In this document: positions 1-11,131 of the stretch, one piece after another
Layout: every line of letters begins with the position of its first letter
Numbering within the stretch: position 1 is the first letter of the stretch
From: Paraburkholderia adhaesiva
Lineage (GTDB): Bacteria; Pseudomonadota; Gammaproteobacteria; Burkholderiales; Burkholderiaceae
Assembly (NCBI RefSeq): GCF_021390575.1
Contig: NZ_JAJEJQ010000001.1
Coordinates: 2,642,501-2,706,500 of the forward strand
Direction of reading: 5' to 3'
Length of the DNA stretch: 64,000 bases
The notes under the pieces: generated by a model
Seen by the model: only the letters and a program-made list of their open reading frames with translations
The model's database searches: none
Told to the model about the DNA's origin: nothing
Made by a program: the position numbers and the translations under genes

Positions 1-537
1 ATTGGTCCGTTGTACTGGCCGTTCTAGTGGTGGCGTGCGGATCGCTCGGGCACTGTCCGCGCGTTCGATGACAGGTCCACAGCGTAGCCTCGCCTTCGGG
101 GGATGAAGCAGCGCGCCGTGCGTCGTATTCCGCATCAGCACCTCAGCGCCGAAACTCACGATCATCGTGAACGCAATGCACCCGCCGTGAGCTGCATGGC
201 CTTTTTCATCTTTTAGCGGCACCACTCGCCTAGCTGCAGCGCGTTCGCAAAACGCCTATGCCGCTCAATCCGGTAACCGGCAATCGCCGCGACCCGCACC
301 GTTTCACCCCTTCCAGAACCGACTGTCCAAACGCGAGCCAGCCTGGTCCGCCAAATCTCCATCCAGCCACGGATGCGAAATATCGACCATCCACTATACA
401 AGTACGCCAACCTGACTCACTGATCGCAACACGAGCTAAAGAAATACGCCCGCGTGCCGATAAATTAAGGTTGAGCCGGGTTGTAGTTGGAGATCCTGCA
501 GGTAAGAACTCTGGATACAAAGAAAAGGTAGCGGACA
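1..537. other. No confident gene at left edge
   Basis: No reading frame here looks like a conserved protein. A minus-strand frame is open from about position 195 to the left edge and includes a short hydrophobic run (CIAFTMIVSF), so the end of a gene cut by the window edge is possible. It has no ribosome-binding site I trust and I do not recognise it. The last 100 bases must hold the promoter and leader of the lipoprotein gene that follows. Confidence 0.4.
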
Positions 538-1368
538 ATGAAAAATCAGACGCGAAACACACTCACGCTTAAGTGCGCTCTCCTCGCGATCGCAGGGTCG
601 CTTTCCGGATGCGTGCAATTTACGCCGGTAAAAGATATCGCAAAGGATAAACCCGCCTATCTCGCCGCGAACTTTACGATTGATTCTCTGCCCGCGTCGA
701 TCAAGGAGAAGCTGCCGGCTACCGGAACCCATCCCCTGCCCTTCAAAATCCTGACAATTTCGGGCGTCGTGTCCGGCCACGTCGGTGCGAACAACGTCGC
801 GAGCGAATTCAAATCGACGCTGGTCAACGCAAAAGACACGGGACTCGTGCAGCAACTCCATGAGGTGTCGTCGAACGGGATACCCAGCGCGGCGACGTTC
901 AGTCTTTCCTACCTCAATCTGTTTTACCTGAAGACCGAAACGACGTCCTATTTCCAGCCCGTCGCCCCGATGCCCATTGTGGCCCACTCCGTTGAGCAAA
1001 ATCCGTTCGTCATGGGCAAACCGCAGGAAGACAGCACGTTCAGTACGACGTTCACGTCGGGCACTACGGCGCAACTCATCAACTTTCGCGTCATCGATTC
1101 GACGTGCCACGCAGCACACTATTACCCCGCATCGCGCGTGAGCGCGGGCCTTCAGGGGGACGCGATCGATCTGGATTGCGAGGACAGAAAAGACAGCATT
1201 CTCCTGACGACGAGTCGCCGAACGTACCTGACCGAGTATGGGATTTACGTGATGCGAACGTCCGCAACGGCAGCGGCAAAACTGGAGTGGAAATACAACG
1301 CGTTTGAAAAGGACGGTCAACATACGCAATCGGGGCCCAGCGGCGCCGGTCACGACAAACCGGCATGA
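538..1368 (+). CDS. Putative lipoprotein of unknown function
   Basis: The 276-residue product starts with a basic N-terminus and a hydrophobic stretch ending in the lipobox LSGC, so Cys25 is the likely lipidated residue after signal peptidase II cleavage. This makes it a probable membrane-anchored periplasmic or outer-membrane lipoprotein. A purine-rich AAAGGTAGCGG precedes the ATG at usable spacing. The mature part is hydrophilic, with no repeat or enzyme motif I recognise, and ends in a Gly/Ser/His-rich tail. The gene stands alone: upstream is an apparently empty stretch, and downstream metR runs towards it on the other strand. I do not recognise the family. Coding is supported by length, lipobox and ribosome-binding site. 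Confidence 0.75.
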   Translation: MKNQTRNTLTLKCALLAIAGSLSGCVQFTPVKDIAKDKPAYLAANFTIDSLPASIKEKLPATGTHPLPFKILTISGVVSGHVGANNVASEFKSTLVNAKDTGLVQQLHEVSSNGIPSAATFSLSYLNLFYLKTETTSYFQPVAPMPIVAHSVEQNPFVMGKPQEDSTFSTTFTSGTTAQLINFRVIDSTCHAAHYYPASRVSAGLQGDAIDLDCEDRKDSILLTTSRRTYLTEYGIYVMRTSATAAAKLEWKYNAFEKDGQHTQSGPSGAGHDKPA

Positions 1369-1618
1369 GCGGGAGACGGGATGCGAGCGTCGTAAATGAC
1401 CGCTCCCGTCCCGGTTGGCTGCATTTCCGGTGAGACGCGCGCACCGTTCGCGTAACTTGTGGAATCAAGCGGACGCTAAAAGAAGCCGCGCGTTTTTTTC
1501 AATGTCATTCCATGGCGGCACTGGCAAATCGAAGCGCCAGCCGATGTCTGGCACCACGCTGAACTATCACAACGCCGAGACCGGCGTCGCACCGAACATC
1601 ACCCGCGATATACAGCGC

Positions 1619-2527
1619 TCAGCGCCTGACGCGCGCCCCTTTCCAGTTCGATTTACGCGCGAATTCGACGAACGATTGCAGATAGTCGAGCGACGCATCC
1701 GCCTCGCGCGTACCGAGAAAGATCTGCTTGGCGATCCCCGTCTTGCCGAGCTTCACGCTCACCACGGGCATACGATCCGCGTACTCCTCCGCTAGCCAGC
1801 GCGGCAGCGCCGCCACGCCACGCTTGCTCGCCACCATCTGCAGCATGATGTCGGTGGTCTCGATGGTTTTGTGGCGGCGCGGCGCGACGCCCGCAGGCCG
1901 CAGGAACTGGTTGTAGATATCGAGGCGATCGGTTTCGACCGGATAGGTAATCAAGGTCTCGTCGACAAGCTGTCCGGGCTCCACGTAGCGTGCCGTGGCC
2001 AGCCGATGGTCCTCCGCCACCACGAGCACCTGCTCGTAATCGAATACGGGATCGAAGCGCAGTCCGGGACGCTGAAGCGGGTCCGGTGTGACAAGCACGT
2101 CGACGTCATAGCCGAACAGCGCGCCAATGCCGCCGAACTGAAAGCGCTGCTTCACATCGACATCGACGTCGGGCCAGCGCGCGAGATAAGGCGACACCAC
2201 CTTGAGCAGCCACTGATAGCAGGGATGGCATTCCATGCCGATGCGCAGCGTGCCGCGCTCGCCGTTCGCGTATTGCTTCATGCGCGCTTCGGCGTGCTCG
2301 AACTGCGGCAGCAGGCGTTCGGCGAGCGAGAGCAGATATTGACCCGCCTGGGTGAGCCGCAAGTTACGCCCGTCGCGTTCCCAAACCTGGGTGCCGAGTT
2401 GCGTCTCGAGCTTCTTGACCGTGTGACTCAGTGCCGACTGCGTCAGATGCAGCGCGCCTGCTGCCGCCGTAAGAGACCCCTGGCGATCGATTTCGCGGAT
2501 CAGGGTGAGATGAAAGCGTTCGATCAT
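1619..2527 (-). CDS. metR: MetR-like LysR-family regulator of methionine synthesis
   Basis: This 302-residue protein has the LysR layout: an N-terminal winged helix-turn-helix (residues about 3-60, with GSLTAAAGALHLTQSALSH) followed by a periplasmic-binding-like effector domain. I chose the start at MIERFHLTL, the usual MetR N-terminus, rather than the in-frame ATG 20 codons upstream, which would push the gene into the operator region. It is divergent from metE, the standard MetR arrangement. In enterobacteria MetR activates metE with homocysteine as co-effector and represses itself. A MetR-type half-site pair and a longer inverted repeat lie in the 117-bp spacer. Identity is supported by both sequence and context. 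Confidence 0.93.
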   Translation of the reverse strand: MIERFHLTLIREIDRQGSLTAAAGALHLTQSALSHTVKKLETQLGTQVWERDGRNLRLTQAGQYLLSLAERLLPQFEHAEARMKQYANGERGTLRIGMECHPCYQWLLKVVSPYLARWPDVDVDVKQRFQFGGIGALFGYDVDVLVTPDPLQRPGLRFDPVFDYEQVLVVAEDHRLATARYVEPGQLVDETLITYPVETDRLDIYNQFLRPAGVAPRRHKTIETTDIMLQMVASKRGVAALPRWLAEEYADRMPVVSVKLGKTGIAKQIFLGTREADASLDYLQSFVEFARKSNWKGARVRR

Positions 2528-2550
2528 GATGAGTCCGGCCCAGGATACGG

Positions 2551-2598
2551 CATGAAGAAAATTAATGGATGAATGAAATAATTCCATTTTTCTTCATG
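2551..2598. promoter_or_regulatory. metR-metE operator region with inverted repeats
   Basis: CATGAAGAAAA at 2551-2561 is repeated as its exact reverse complement at 2588-2598. Between the arms, 2574-2586 reads TGAAATAATTCCA, which fits the MetR consensus TGAA-N5-TTCA with one mismatch, and the 15 bases at 2573-2587 form a near-perfect dyad. The nested dyads between two divergent start codons are what a LysR-type regulator would bind to control both genes. The sequence is seen directly; binding by MetR is inferred. Confidence 0.75.
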
Positions 2599-2644
2599 GA
2601 TTGAAAACCCTATCATCGCTGCCAGTCCCTGTAAATTTCACCGG

Positions 2645-4951
2645 ATGGCAGCTCCCATGGTCACGACACACAATCTCGGCTTCCCGCGCATCGGCGCAAA
2701 ACGCGAACTCAAATTCGGCCTCGAACGCTACTGGAAAGGCGAATCGTCACGCGACGAACTGAAGGCGCTCGGCGCGCAACTACGCGAGCGTCACTGGAAC
2801 GACCAGCGCGGCCTCGATCTCTCGCCCGTTGGCGATTTCGCGTTCTACGATCAGGTGCTCGACATGAGCTTCACGCTCGGCAACCTGCCGGCACGCGTGC
2901 ATGGCTTTCACGGCGACGCGCTCGATAACTACTTCCGCGTCGCACGCGGCCGGTCCGCCTCCGGTGCAGAAGAACATGCGGCGTGCTGCGGCGGTGTTGC
3001 GGCGGGTGAAATGACGAAGTGGTTCGATACGAATTACCACTACATCGTCCCCGAGTTCACGGCCGACACGCAGTTCAACCTCGACACCTCGCGTCTCGTC
3101 GCACAATTGCGCGAGGCCCGGGCGCTCGGCGTACGAGCGAAGCCGGTGATCGTCGGTCCGGTCACCTATCTGTGGTTGGGCAAAACCAAGGACGATTCGG
3201 ACAAGCTCACGCTGCTGCCGCGCATCATGGCCGCGTATCGTGCACTGCTCGACTATTTCAAGGTGATGGACGTCGAGTGGGTACAGATCGATGAACCCGT
3301 TCTCGTGACCGAACTCGACCCGGCGTGGCGCGAAGCGTTTGTGAGGGCCTATGAGGGCTTCGAAGTGCGCGGAGTCAAACTGCTGCTCACGACCTACTTT
3401 GGTCAGCTGCAGGAAAATCTCGACCTCGCGTGCGGTTTGCCCGTGGACGGTCTGCACATCGACGCCATCAACGCGCGTGATGAAATCGCGCTCGCGGCAG
3501 AGAAGCTGCCCGCGCAGAGTGTGCTTTCGGTCGGCGCGATCAACGGCCGCAACATCTGGAAGACGGACCTGAACGCCACGCTCGACTGCCTCGAACCCCT
3601 CGCGAAGCAACTGGGCGATCGCCTGTGGATCGCCCCGTCGTGCTCGCTGCTGCACGTGCCGGTCGATCTCGCAAGCGAAGAAAAGCTCGATGTGGAAATC
3701 CGTTCGTGGCTTGCGTTCGCGCTCCAGAAGCTCGACGAAGTGAAGCTGCTTGCCACGGCGCTCAACGAAGGCCGCAGCAAGGTCGCCGATGCACTCGCCA
3801 CGAACGCCGCCGCGGTCACCGCGCACCGCAACTCGCCGCGCGTGAACAACCCGGCGGTGAAGGCCGCACTGGCGCGTATCGACGCGAAGCTCGGCAACCG
3901 TCAGCACGCTTACGCCGAGCGGGCAGCGAAGCAGGCCGCGATCCTCGAACTGCCCGCGTATCCGACCACGACGATCGGCTCATTCCCGCAGACCGCGGAA
4001 ATCCGTTACGCGCGCAGCCAGTTCAAGAGCGGCTCGCTTGATCAGGCGGGCTACCAGGACGCGATGCGCAAGGAAATCGAGCGCAGCGTGCGCGAGCAGG
4101 AAGCGCTCGGGCTCGACGTGCTCGTACACGGCGAAGCCGAACGCAACGACATGGTCGAATACTTCGGCGAGCAACTGGACGGCTATGCATTCAGCCAGTT
4201 CGGCTGGGTGCAGTCGTACGGCTCGCGCTGCGTGAAGCCGCCTATCCTGTTCGGCGACATCAGCCGGCCCAAAGCGATGACTGTCGAATGGATTACCTAC
4301 GCGCAGTCGCTCACGAACAAGCCGATGAAGGGCATGCTCACGGGCCCCGTGACGATCCTGAACTGGTCGTTCGTGCGCGACGACCAGCCGCGTTCGGTGT
4401 CGTGCTACCAGCTCGCGCTCGCGATCCGCGAAGAAGTGCTCGACCTGGAAAAGGCCGGGGTACGCGTGGTCCAGATCGACGAAGCGGCACTGCGCGAAGG
4501 GCTGCCGCTGCGCCGCGCGCAATGGGGCGAGTACCTGCGCTGGGCTGTGGAATCGTTCCGCATCACCGCAAACGGCGTTCGCGACGAGACGCAGATCCAC
4601 ACGCACATGTGCTACTCGGAGTTCAACGACATCATCGCGTCGATCGCCGATATGGACGCGGACGTCATCACGATCGAGACCTCGCGCTCCGATATGGAAC
4701 TGCTCGACGCATTCGATAACTTCAGGTATCCGAATGAAATCGGACCGGGCGTCTATGACATTCACTCGCCGAACATTCCGACCGAGGAACACATTGTGCA
4801 GCTCATGCGGAAGGCGGCAGAACGTATTCCGGCGCGGCGTTTGTGGGTGAATCCGGACTGCGGGCTGAAGACGCGTCAGTGGGCCGAGGTCGTTCCGGCG
4901 CTCACGAACATGGTCGCGGCCGCGAAGACGCTGCGTAGCCAGCTTCAGTGA
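2645..4951 (+). CDS. metE: Cobalamin-independent methionine synthase MetE
   Basis: MetE transfers the methyl group of 5-methyltetrahydropteroyltri-glutamate to homocysteine, the last step of methionine synthesis, in the cytoplasm. The 768-residue length is usual for the family. The N-terminus has the LGFPRIG motif. The C-terminal zinc site is complete: His654 and Cys656 (HTHMCYSE), Glu678 and Cys739 (NPDCGLK), with the same spacing as in E. coli MetE. Two start codons are possible, 2645 and 2657; the second begins [13 protein letters not shown], closer to the common N-terminus. The gene is divergent from metR and probably MetR-activated. Confidence 0.98.
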   Translation: MAAPMVTTHNLGFPRIGAKRELKFGLERYWKGESSRDELKALGAQLRERHWNDQRGLDLSPVGDFAFYDQVLDMSFTLGNLPARVHGFHGDALDNYFRVARGRSASGAEEHAACCGGVAAGEMTKWFDTNYHYIVPEFTADTQFNLDTSRLVAQLREARALGVRAKPVIVGPVTYLWLGKTKDDSDKLTLLPRIMAAYRALLDYFKVMDVEWVQIDEPVLVTELDPAWREAFVRAYEGFEVRGVKLLLTTYFGQLQENLDLACGLPVDGLHIDAINARDEIALAAEKLPAQSVLSVGAINGRNIWKTDLNATLDCLEPLAKQLGDRLWIAPSCSLLHVPVDLASEEKLDVEIRSWLAFALQKLDEVKLLATALNEGRSKVADALATNAAAVTAHRNSPRVNNPAVKAALARIDAKLGNRQHAYAERAAKQAAILELPAYPTTTIGSFPQTAEIRYARSQFKSGSLDQAGYQDAMRKEIERSVREQEALGLDVLVHGEAERNDMVEYFGEQLDGYAFSQFGWVQSYGSRCVKPPILFGDISRPKAMTVEWITYAQSLTNKPMKGMLTGPVTILNWSFVRDDQPRSVSCYQLALAIREEVLDLEKAGVRVVQIDEAALREGLPLRRAQWGEYLRWAVESFRITANGVRDETQIHTHMCYSEFNDIIASIADMDADVITIETSRSDMELLDAFDNFRYPNEIGPGVYDIHSPNIPTEEHIVQLMRKAAERIPARRLWVNPDCGLKTRQWAEVVPALTNMVAAAKTLRSQLQ

Positions 4952-4960
4952 AGCCGGACG

Positions 4961-4995
4961 GTGCGGCCGTGTCGTGCAACGCGATACGGCCGCAC
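4961..4995 (+). terminator. Hairpin after metE, possible terminator
   Basis: GTGCGGCCGT (4961-4970) and ACGGCCGCAC (4986-4995) form a perfect 10-bp stem with a 15-nt loop, starting 10 bases after the metE stop codon. There is no following T-run, so an intrinsic terminator is not proven; it could be a 3' stabilising hairpin. Confidence 0.35.
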
Positions 4996-5175
4996 GGGCA
5001 TAAAAAAGGGGCTTCGCAGAATTCCGGGGAAGGGCTCTGTTCGACCCGCTAGCGACATTCGCCTCCTCAGGTTCGACGCCCGAATACGGTCATTGGCGCG
5101 GCCGTCTCGGATGACACGCATTGTAGAATTGGCCGCTGGGATGACGATGCACTTCGTCGACAGGAGAAGGCTCCA

Positions 5176-6853
<1,678 letters not shown>

Positions 6854-6889
6854 CAGACACCTCTTCATGGCGACCATTCTCGCCTAAAT

Positions 6890-6917
6890 CAGTGTCCGGA
6901 TTCATTAGACCACTACA
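6890..6917 (-). repeat. IS right terminal inverted repeat
   Basis: Read on the minus strand from 6917 it begins TGTAGTGGTCTAATGAATCC and continues GGACACTG, pairing with the left end at 5683-5710. The next bases outward (6918-6920, GTG) repeat the three bases left of the element. Confidence 0.85.
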
Positions 6918-6920
6918 GTG

Positions 6921-6956
6921 CTCGGATGCATCGTGCTAAGTCGAATACGCACTTAG
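6921..6956 (+). pseudogene. Displaced 3' end of the interrupted membrane protein gene
   Basis: The 11 codons after the second GTG copy encode LGCIVLSRIRT followed by TAG at 6954-6956. Joined to codon 169 of the upstream part they complete a hydrophobic helix followed by a basic end (SRIR), as expected for the last helix of a membrane protein. The fragment is too short to identify alone; the call rests on reading-frame continuity across the IS. Confidence 0.65.
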
Positions 6957-6992
6957 CCAACCCGAAAGCCGCCCCTTACGACTGTCTGCTCC

Positions 6993-7041
6993 TGGCCGAC
7001 CTTCGACGGCCAGATAGAAAGGGAGCGACCGAGGTCGGCCA
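6993..7041. repeat. Long-arm inverted repeat, intergenic
   Basis: TGGCCGACCT at 6993-7002 is exactly complementary to AGGTCGGCCA at 7032-7041, giving a 10-bp stem with a 29-nt loop. It lies between the broken membrane protein gene and the convergent oxygenase-like gene. It could be a weak bidirectional terminator or the remnant of a mobile repeat; no T-run follows. Confidence 0.4.
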
Positions 7042-7090
7042 AACGCTGAGGTCGCCTGCATCCAGTGCATTGGTTCAACATTTGACCCCA

Positions 7091-7831
7091 TTAGTCAGCC
7101 CGGCGCCACTGACCTGATTCGGGGCGTACGCCGACTCTTTCACCGTTCAGCCACACTTGCTCTTCATTGGTCATCATCGCGTTCGAAAGGTCACTGTCGA
7201 AGGTGACTTTGAGCGCCTGTCCGACAGCGGGGTCCTCGATAGGAAGCTCCCAGGTCAGAAATAGCTGGGTGCAATCTTGATCGGACGGGTAGTCGGCTAC
7301 GTCAAAACCGTTGCTACCACGCTGGATCACCCCATGAGGCTGGCAGGTATCGAATATCAAGACCGTCCCCCGCTTCAGCGGGATTCGAAGATCAAGCGAC
7401 GGAAAATGTACGTCTTGCCCCTTATCCTCGCTCAGGAAGAGATTGCAGAAGGCTGCACCGCCATACTGCTCTCCGTCATGGTGATACCTCGCGCCGCGGC
7501 AAGCCATGAGGGCCACGTCGCTCGAGGCAAGCACTCCAGGCAGTCCGCGCGAGCTCGTCCAATCGGACACCGCCCGCACGCAGCGCGAGTAGTCCGGCCA
7601 GCGGACGCGCGCTCGTGCCAGAGGCATGACCTCGACATCCCCCGGCTCCAGGATTATGCGGAACGCAATCTCCCTTGCCCAATCTGCGAGCAGCCGCGCA
7701 GGCGGCTCAGGCACGTCGACAGTGCCAGACAGCACTACGTCGCTCACGCGCCGGCTGCGAATGACGTCGCCACTCCAGAAGAAGGAGGTGAGGAGGTTCT
7801 GGGCGTGGGATTGTTGGGGGTTGTGGGTCAT
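7091..7831 (-). CDS. 2OG-Fe(II) oxygenase-like protein, hypothetical
   Basis: The 246-residue protein carries the facial triad expected of 2-oxoglutarate/iron dioxygenases. His117-x-Asp119 (in YHHDGEQYGG) is followed by His166 (CQPHGV), with strand-rich sequence between (NLFLSEDKGQDVHF). A downstream basic residue for 2-oxoglutarate is likely but not certain. This resembles prolyl-hydroxylase-type folds; the substrate is unknown. There is no signal peptide, so it is probably cytoplasmic. No clear ribosome-binding site precedes the ATG. The IS3 element and the interrupted gene lie just downstream. The overall fold call is an inference from the spacing of the triad, and I cannot place it in a named subfamily. 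Confidence 0.7.
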   Translation of the reverse strand: MTHNPQQSHAQNLLTSFFWSGDVIRSRRVSDVVLSGTVDVPEPPARLLADWAREIAFRIILEPGDVEVMPLARARVRWPDYSRCVRAVSDWTSSRGLPGVLASSDVALMACRGARYHHDGEQYGGAAFCNLFLSEDKGQDVHFPSLDLRIPLKRGTVLIFDTCQPHGVIQRGSNGFDVADYPSDQDCTQLFLTWELPIEDPAVGQALKVTFDSDLSNAMMTNEEQVWLNGERVGVRPESGQWRRAD

Positions 7832-8120
7832 CTGTGGCAGTGCAATATGGCCGCCCTGGGTATTTTGCCATCGTGCAGCTAAAGGCTCTTGTCGACCCTG
7901 AACTGCCGTTCAAGCACGCCCCCAGCCAATGGCGGCTCCTGAAGACGCAACGGTCATTCGACTGACCGAGCGAAGCCATCCGCTGAATGTCTGGGCGACG
8001 CATCCGGTGAACGTCGCTGCATAGCCATGCTGCGTCTCCCTAAGCACGCAGCTGAATCAATCGTTTCGTTGCGTCCTGACCCGCTCTGTGGAGAACGCGT
8101 CATTGGCGAGACCATCACCG

Positions 8121-8552
8121 TCAATGAGAGATCTGTTCAGAGGAGGGACCAAATTGGACTGGATGACCGTGGGTATCGAACGGAATAAACATCCCGACAG
8201 AACCAGTCTTGATCGATTCCACCATCCTGTTCAACGGCGCTTCGGCATCCTCAGTTCGCGGCACACACCCGTTTTTACCCGAGAGTGCCGCGACGAAGAC
8301 GATTGCCCAATCCTGGAGCACCTGTCGTGATTCCGCGAGCAGATCGCTAAACGTACCAAGTTCCTCAGGTGTTTTGTCCACGCACATCAGTGGTGTCAAC
8401 GCGCCACCCTGACCCGCTTCGAAGCGGGTCAGCTGGTCTGGCGTGCAATCATCGGGCAACTCAACTGAGGTAAATACGAATAGCAGACGCTGTGGCTCCG
8501 GTTGTTGCCGTGCGACGCGAAGAAGTTCGTCAAAACTCGAAATACTTATCAT
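8121..8552 (-). CDS. Conserved hypothetical protein of Burkholderiales
   Basis: The 143-residue product begins MISISSFDELLRVARQQPEP and has a conserved-looking core (LLFVFTSVELPDD, GGALTPLMCVDKTPEEL, DWAIVFVAALSG). I recall close relatives in Burkholderiales that are often labelled ribonucleotide reductase subunit alpha. That label looks like propagated misannotation: the protein is far too short and lacks reductase motifs. I chose the ATG at 8552 because the recalled family starts there; in-frame ATGs at 8612 and 8711 give low-complexity extensions. It is soluble, with no signal peptide. The true function is unknown. Confidence 0.75.
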   Translation of the reverse strand: MISISSFDELLRVARQQPEPQRLLFVFTSVELPDDCTPDQLTRFEAGQGGALTPLMCVDKTPEELGTFSDLLAESRQVLQDWAIVFVAALSGKNGCVPRTEDAEAPLNRMVESIKTGSVGMFIPFDTHGHPVQFGPSSEQISH

Positions 8553-9167
8553 CAATCGTCCGTGTGGTGTCGTGAAGGCAAGGCAGTACGTCGGCTGTGG
8601 AATCCGACACATAATCCGCTCGTCCTGCCTGGGGGAATTTAGCCGCCCACAAGTGGAGGAGTTTGAACTGCCCATCGGAGAACTTGGAGGAAAACTGGCC
8701 GGTCTCGTCAATGTGATGGGATTTGCTCTGGCGGCCTATATGTCCACTTTACCCTGAGAACTCTAACACCTCATGGCGCCACGACCAGTGGTGAACGGCC
8801 GCAAGGGAGGGAGTCGACTGTCCGCGTCGGGTTGCGGATTCAACCGGTGGATGCAATAGGTTTCTCGAATCGTTCGGCCGCTTCTTGGGGTGGAGCCGAC
8901 GTCTCAATGTCCGGGCGTCGCCTCGGGCGAATGATACTTCCTGACCGCAAGCCGACTCGTGCAATTCGCATGATTCGAAACCCCCGTGTAACGCCGCGGC
9001 CGGCTGAGTACGACCCGTTTCTGTCATTCAGCGGAGCGATGCGCCAACGCCCGCATATGGTGGCATAGCGGTCGTTAGCACGGTTGCCGGTCAACTAGCT
9101 ATGGCGTTCCGAGGTTCTCGGCTTTGTGGGGTAGCATTCTCCACGCCCCCGTCTCGTGACACCAAAA
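8553..9167. other. Intergenic stretch without a recognisable gene
   Basis: None of the short frames here has a ribosome-binding site together with protein-like composition. A minus-strand frame ending at 8840 closes with EAAERFEKPIASTG, which reminds me of the C-terminus of some IS transposases, but nothing upstream in that frame supports it. The promoter of the following YnfA-type gene must lie near the right end. Confidence 0.5.
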
Positions 9168-9485
9168 ATGCGAACCATTTCTTTATATGTAGCTACGGCG
9201 ATCGCGGAAATTGTTGGCTGCTATCTCCCTTACTTGTGGCTAAAGGAAGGCAAGAGCGCCGCACTATTGATTCCGGCTGCGCTGTCACTCGCGCTCTTTG
9301 CATGGCTTCTGACGTTGCATCCATCCGCTGCAGGGCGCGTCTATGCGGCCTACGGCGGTGTTTACATCTCCGTCGCGCTGATCTGGCTCTGGCTTGTCGA
9401 CGGGATACAGCCCACAGCGTGGGACTGTGCGGGGGTGATAGCCTCGCTCGCCGGAATGGCGATTATCGCGTTTCAACCGCGCTGA
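9168..9485 (+). CDS. ynfA: YnfA/UPF0060-family small membrane protein
   Basis: This 105-residue protein is four hydrophobic helices joined by short loops. It carries the hallmark features of UPF0060/YnfA: an early [16 protein letters not shown], a central [15 protein letters not shown], and a final [17 protein letters not shown]. YnfA proteins are inner-membrane proteins related to small multidrug resistance transporters, and efflux activity has been reported for some. I prefer the ATG at 9168 over the GTG four codons upstream, since the family usually starts M-R-(T/S). It stands alone, with non-coding DNA on both sides. Confidence 0.92.
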   Translation: MRTISLYVATAIAEIVGCYLPYLWLKEGKSAALLIPAALSLALFAWLLTLHPSAAGRVYAAYGGVYISVALIWLWLVDGIQPTAWDCAGVIASLAGMAIIAFQPR

Positions 9486-9734
9486 TCCAAAGGGACTTCC
9501 GCCGCCCGGGTGCCTGAACTACTGAGGCGACGAAGGTCACATCCTGGCCGATCAACGTCTGATGCCGTCAGCTGTAAATCCCTCTGAGTAAGCCGGGTCG
9601 GCGAGCGTCTCATCCTTGGGCGAATTGAGGTGTCGGATCGTGCGTCAAATTGCCGTGTGAGGGAACTGTCAACTACCCCGTGGCATAATTCTTCGCATTC
9701 TTCACCACCACTTTGATTTCGAAACGTCAGCCCG

Positions 9735-10115
9735 ATGCTGAGCCGCTTCCGCCAGAAACTCGGTTGTTTTTTGGGATTGCTGGCAATCCTGATGGCGACG
9801 CTCGCGCCGACAGTCTCGCAGGCACTGCCGGGAACCCACGAGGCCGGGCTTCATCCTGGCTCGCACTGCTTTGCGCATTCGACGCCCGGCGTCACGCCGG
9901 ACAATGGGGGCACTTCGCACGCCCTGGCTGGCCACTGGCAGGCTTGTGGCTACTGCAACCTGCTCGCGCACATGCCTGCACTGCCGAGTGTAGAACCCGC
10001 CTTTGCGGTCACGGTCTGGGCCATCCAGCATCGCGTTGCGACGCGGTTTGAAAGTGTGCGCCGCGTCGATCCACTCGCATCAGCCCAGCCACGCGCGCCT
10101 CCCGTTTCATTCTGA
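9735..10115 (+). CDS. DUF2946-type protein, start of copper cluster
   Basis: The 126-residue protein has a Sec-type signal (LGCFLGLLAILMATLAPTVSQA) and a mature part with a His/Cys-rich motif (HWQACGYCNLLAH), typical of DUF2946 proteins as I recall them. Such genes often sit with copper and periplasmic redox genes, and Cys-Gly-Tyr-Cys with nearby histidines could bind a metal; both points are inference. It is the first gene of a same-strand run leading to copC, copD and a PCu(A)C chaperone, separated from the next gene by about 100 bp. A CATAAT about 50 bases upstream could be a -10 element. Confidence 0.75.
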   Translation: MLSRFRQKLGCFLGLLAILMATLAPTVSQALPGTHEAGLHPGSHCFAHSTPGVTPDNGGTSHALAGHWQACGYCNLLAHMPALPSVEPAFAVTVWAIQHRVATRFESVRRVDPLASAQPRAPPVSF

Positions 10116-10214
10116 ATTGAGCCCTGTTGGCGATGCCGTACACGAACGCATCGCCATGTGACGCCGCGCATCCTTGCAGACTCGCGGCGGCACGACGACG
10201 ACCTCATTCGCTGG

Positions 10215-11114
10215 ATGAACATGAATACCAAGACCTCTCGCCATGGCAAACCCTTCTTCGCCGCGGCGACCATCTCATTCGCTGCGACCGCGCTCCTGAT
10301 TGCCTCATCGCCGGCCACTGCTCACGCCGTTGCAGGCGACCGCGTCTTTCCGTCAACGATGACTGTCGATGATCCAGGTGTCGGCGATGAAGCCAACTTC
10401 GAATACGGGCATCAGCGCGTTCCCGGCGACAACGGCGATCAAAGCATCAATACGTTCAGCTTCGAGTACGACAAGCTGATCACGTCGAGGCTTGCCCTGT
10501 CGGTCGATGGCGCTTACGTCATGCAGAACAATCCGACCGCTCGCGGGTTCGATAACTTTGGGGTCGGCCTGAAGTATCTGCTGTACGTGAATGCCCCGCA
10601 CGAATTCATGACGTCAGTCGGGGTGCACGCTGAGCTTGGCGGAACCGGCAGCAAGGCGATTGCGAACAGCTTCTCGACCATCTCGCCGACAATCTTCGTC
10701 GGCAAGGGCATGGGCGATCTGCCTGACTCATTGGCTTATCTGCGCCCCGTTGCCATTACCGCCGAAGCCGGGCCTTCCTTGACGACCGGATCCGGTCAGC
10801 CCAACTCCTTCGATTATGGTTTCACGGTCCAGTACAGCCTGCCGTATCTGCAGCAGCAGGTGCACGATCTCGGACTGCCACAGCCGCTGTCGAATATTGT
10901 TCCTCTTGTCGAGTTTCCGCTGTCGAGAAGCCAGGGCCAAACCACCGGCACGATCAATCCCGGCTTCATCTGGATCAACCGCTATGGCCAGTTCGGTGTC
11001 GAAGCACAGATACCCATCAACAGCGCGAGCGGTTCGCACGTGGGCATCCTCGTACAGGCCCATCTTTTCTTCGATGATATTGCGCCGAAAACGCTCGGCA
11101 AACCGCTGTTCTGA
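10215..11114 (+). CDS. Secreted protein, probable outer-membrane beta-barrel
   Basis: The 299-residue product has a long signal peptide (hydrophobic AAATISFAATALLIASSPATAHA). The mature part alternates polar and hydrophobic residues in about ten strand-like segments, such as NTFSFEYDKLI, FGVGLKYLLYV and FDYGFTVQYSL. It ends in phenylalanine, a common outer-membrane barrel signature. It lies 17 bp upstream of copC on the same strand, so it is probably co-transcribed and may work in metal passage or envelope adaptation. It does not look like CopB, which has Met/His-rich repeats. The start could be the ATG at 10215 or 10221. Confidence 0.7.
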   Translation: MNMNTKTSRHGKPFFAAATISFAATALLIASSPATAHAVAGDRVFPSTMTVDDPGVGDEANFEYGHQRVPGDNGDQSINTFSFEYDKLITSRLALSVDGAYVMQNNPTARGFDNFGVGLKYLLYVNAPHEFMTSVGVHAELGGTGSKAIANSFSTISPTIFVGKGMGDLPDSLAYLRPVAITAEAGPSLTTGSGQPNSFDYGFTVQYSLPYLQQQVHDLGLPQPLSNIVPLVEFPLSRSQGQTTGTINPGFIWINRYGQFGVEAQIPINSASGSHVGILVQAHLFFDDIAPKTLGKPLF

Positions 11115-11131
11115 CTAGCGAGGACCGTCTC

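Noticed and set aside
1-195. Minus-strand frame open to the left edge, with a hydrophobic run
   Set aside because: No recognisable family and no supported start; could be the end of a cut gene but cannot be shown.
8840-9094. Minus-strand frame ending EAAERFEKPIASTG, like the end of an IS transposase
   Set aside because: Only about a dozen residues look familiar; the rest of the frame is not transposase-like and no terminal repeats were found.
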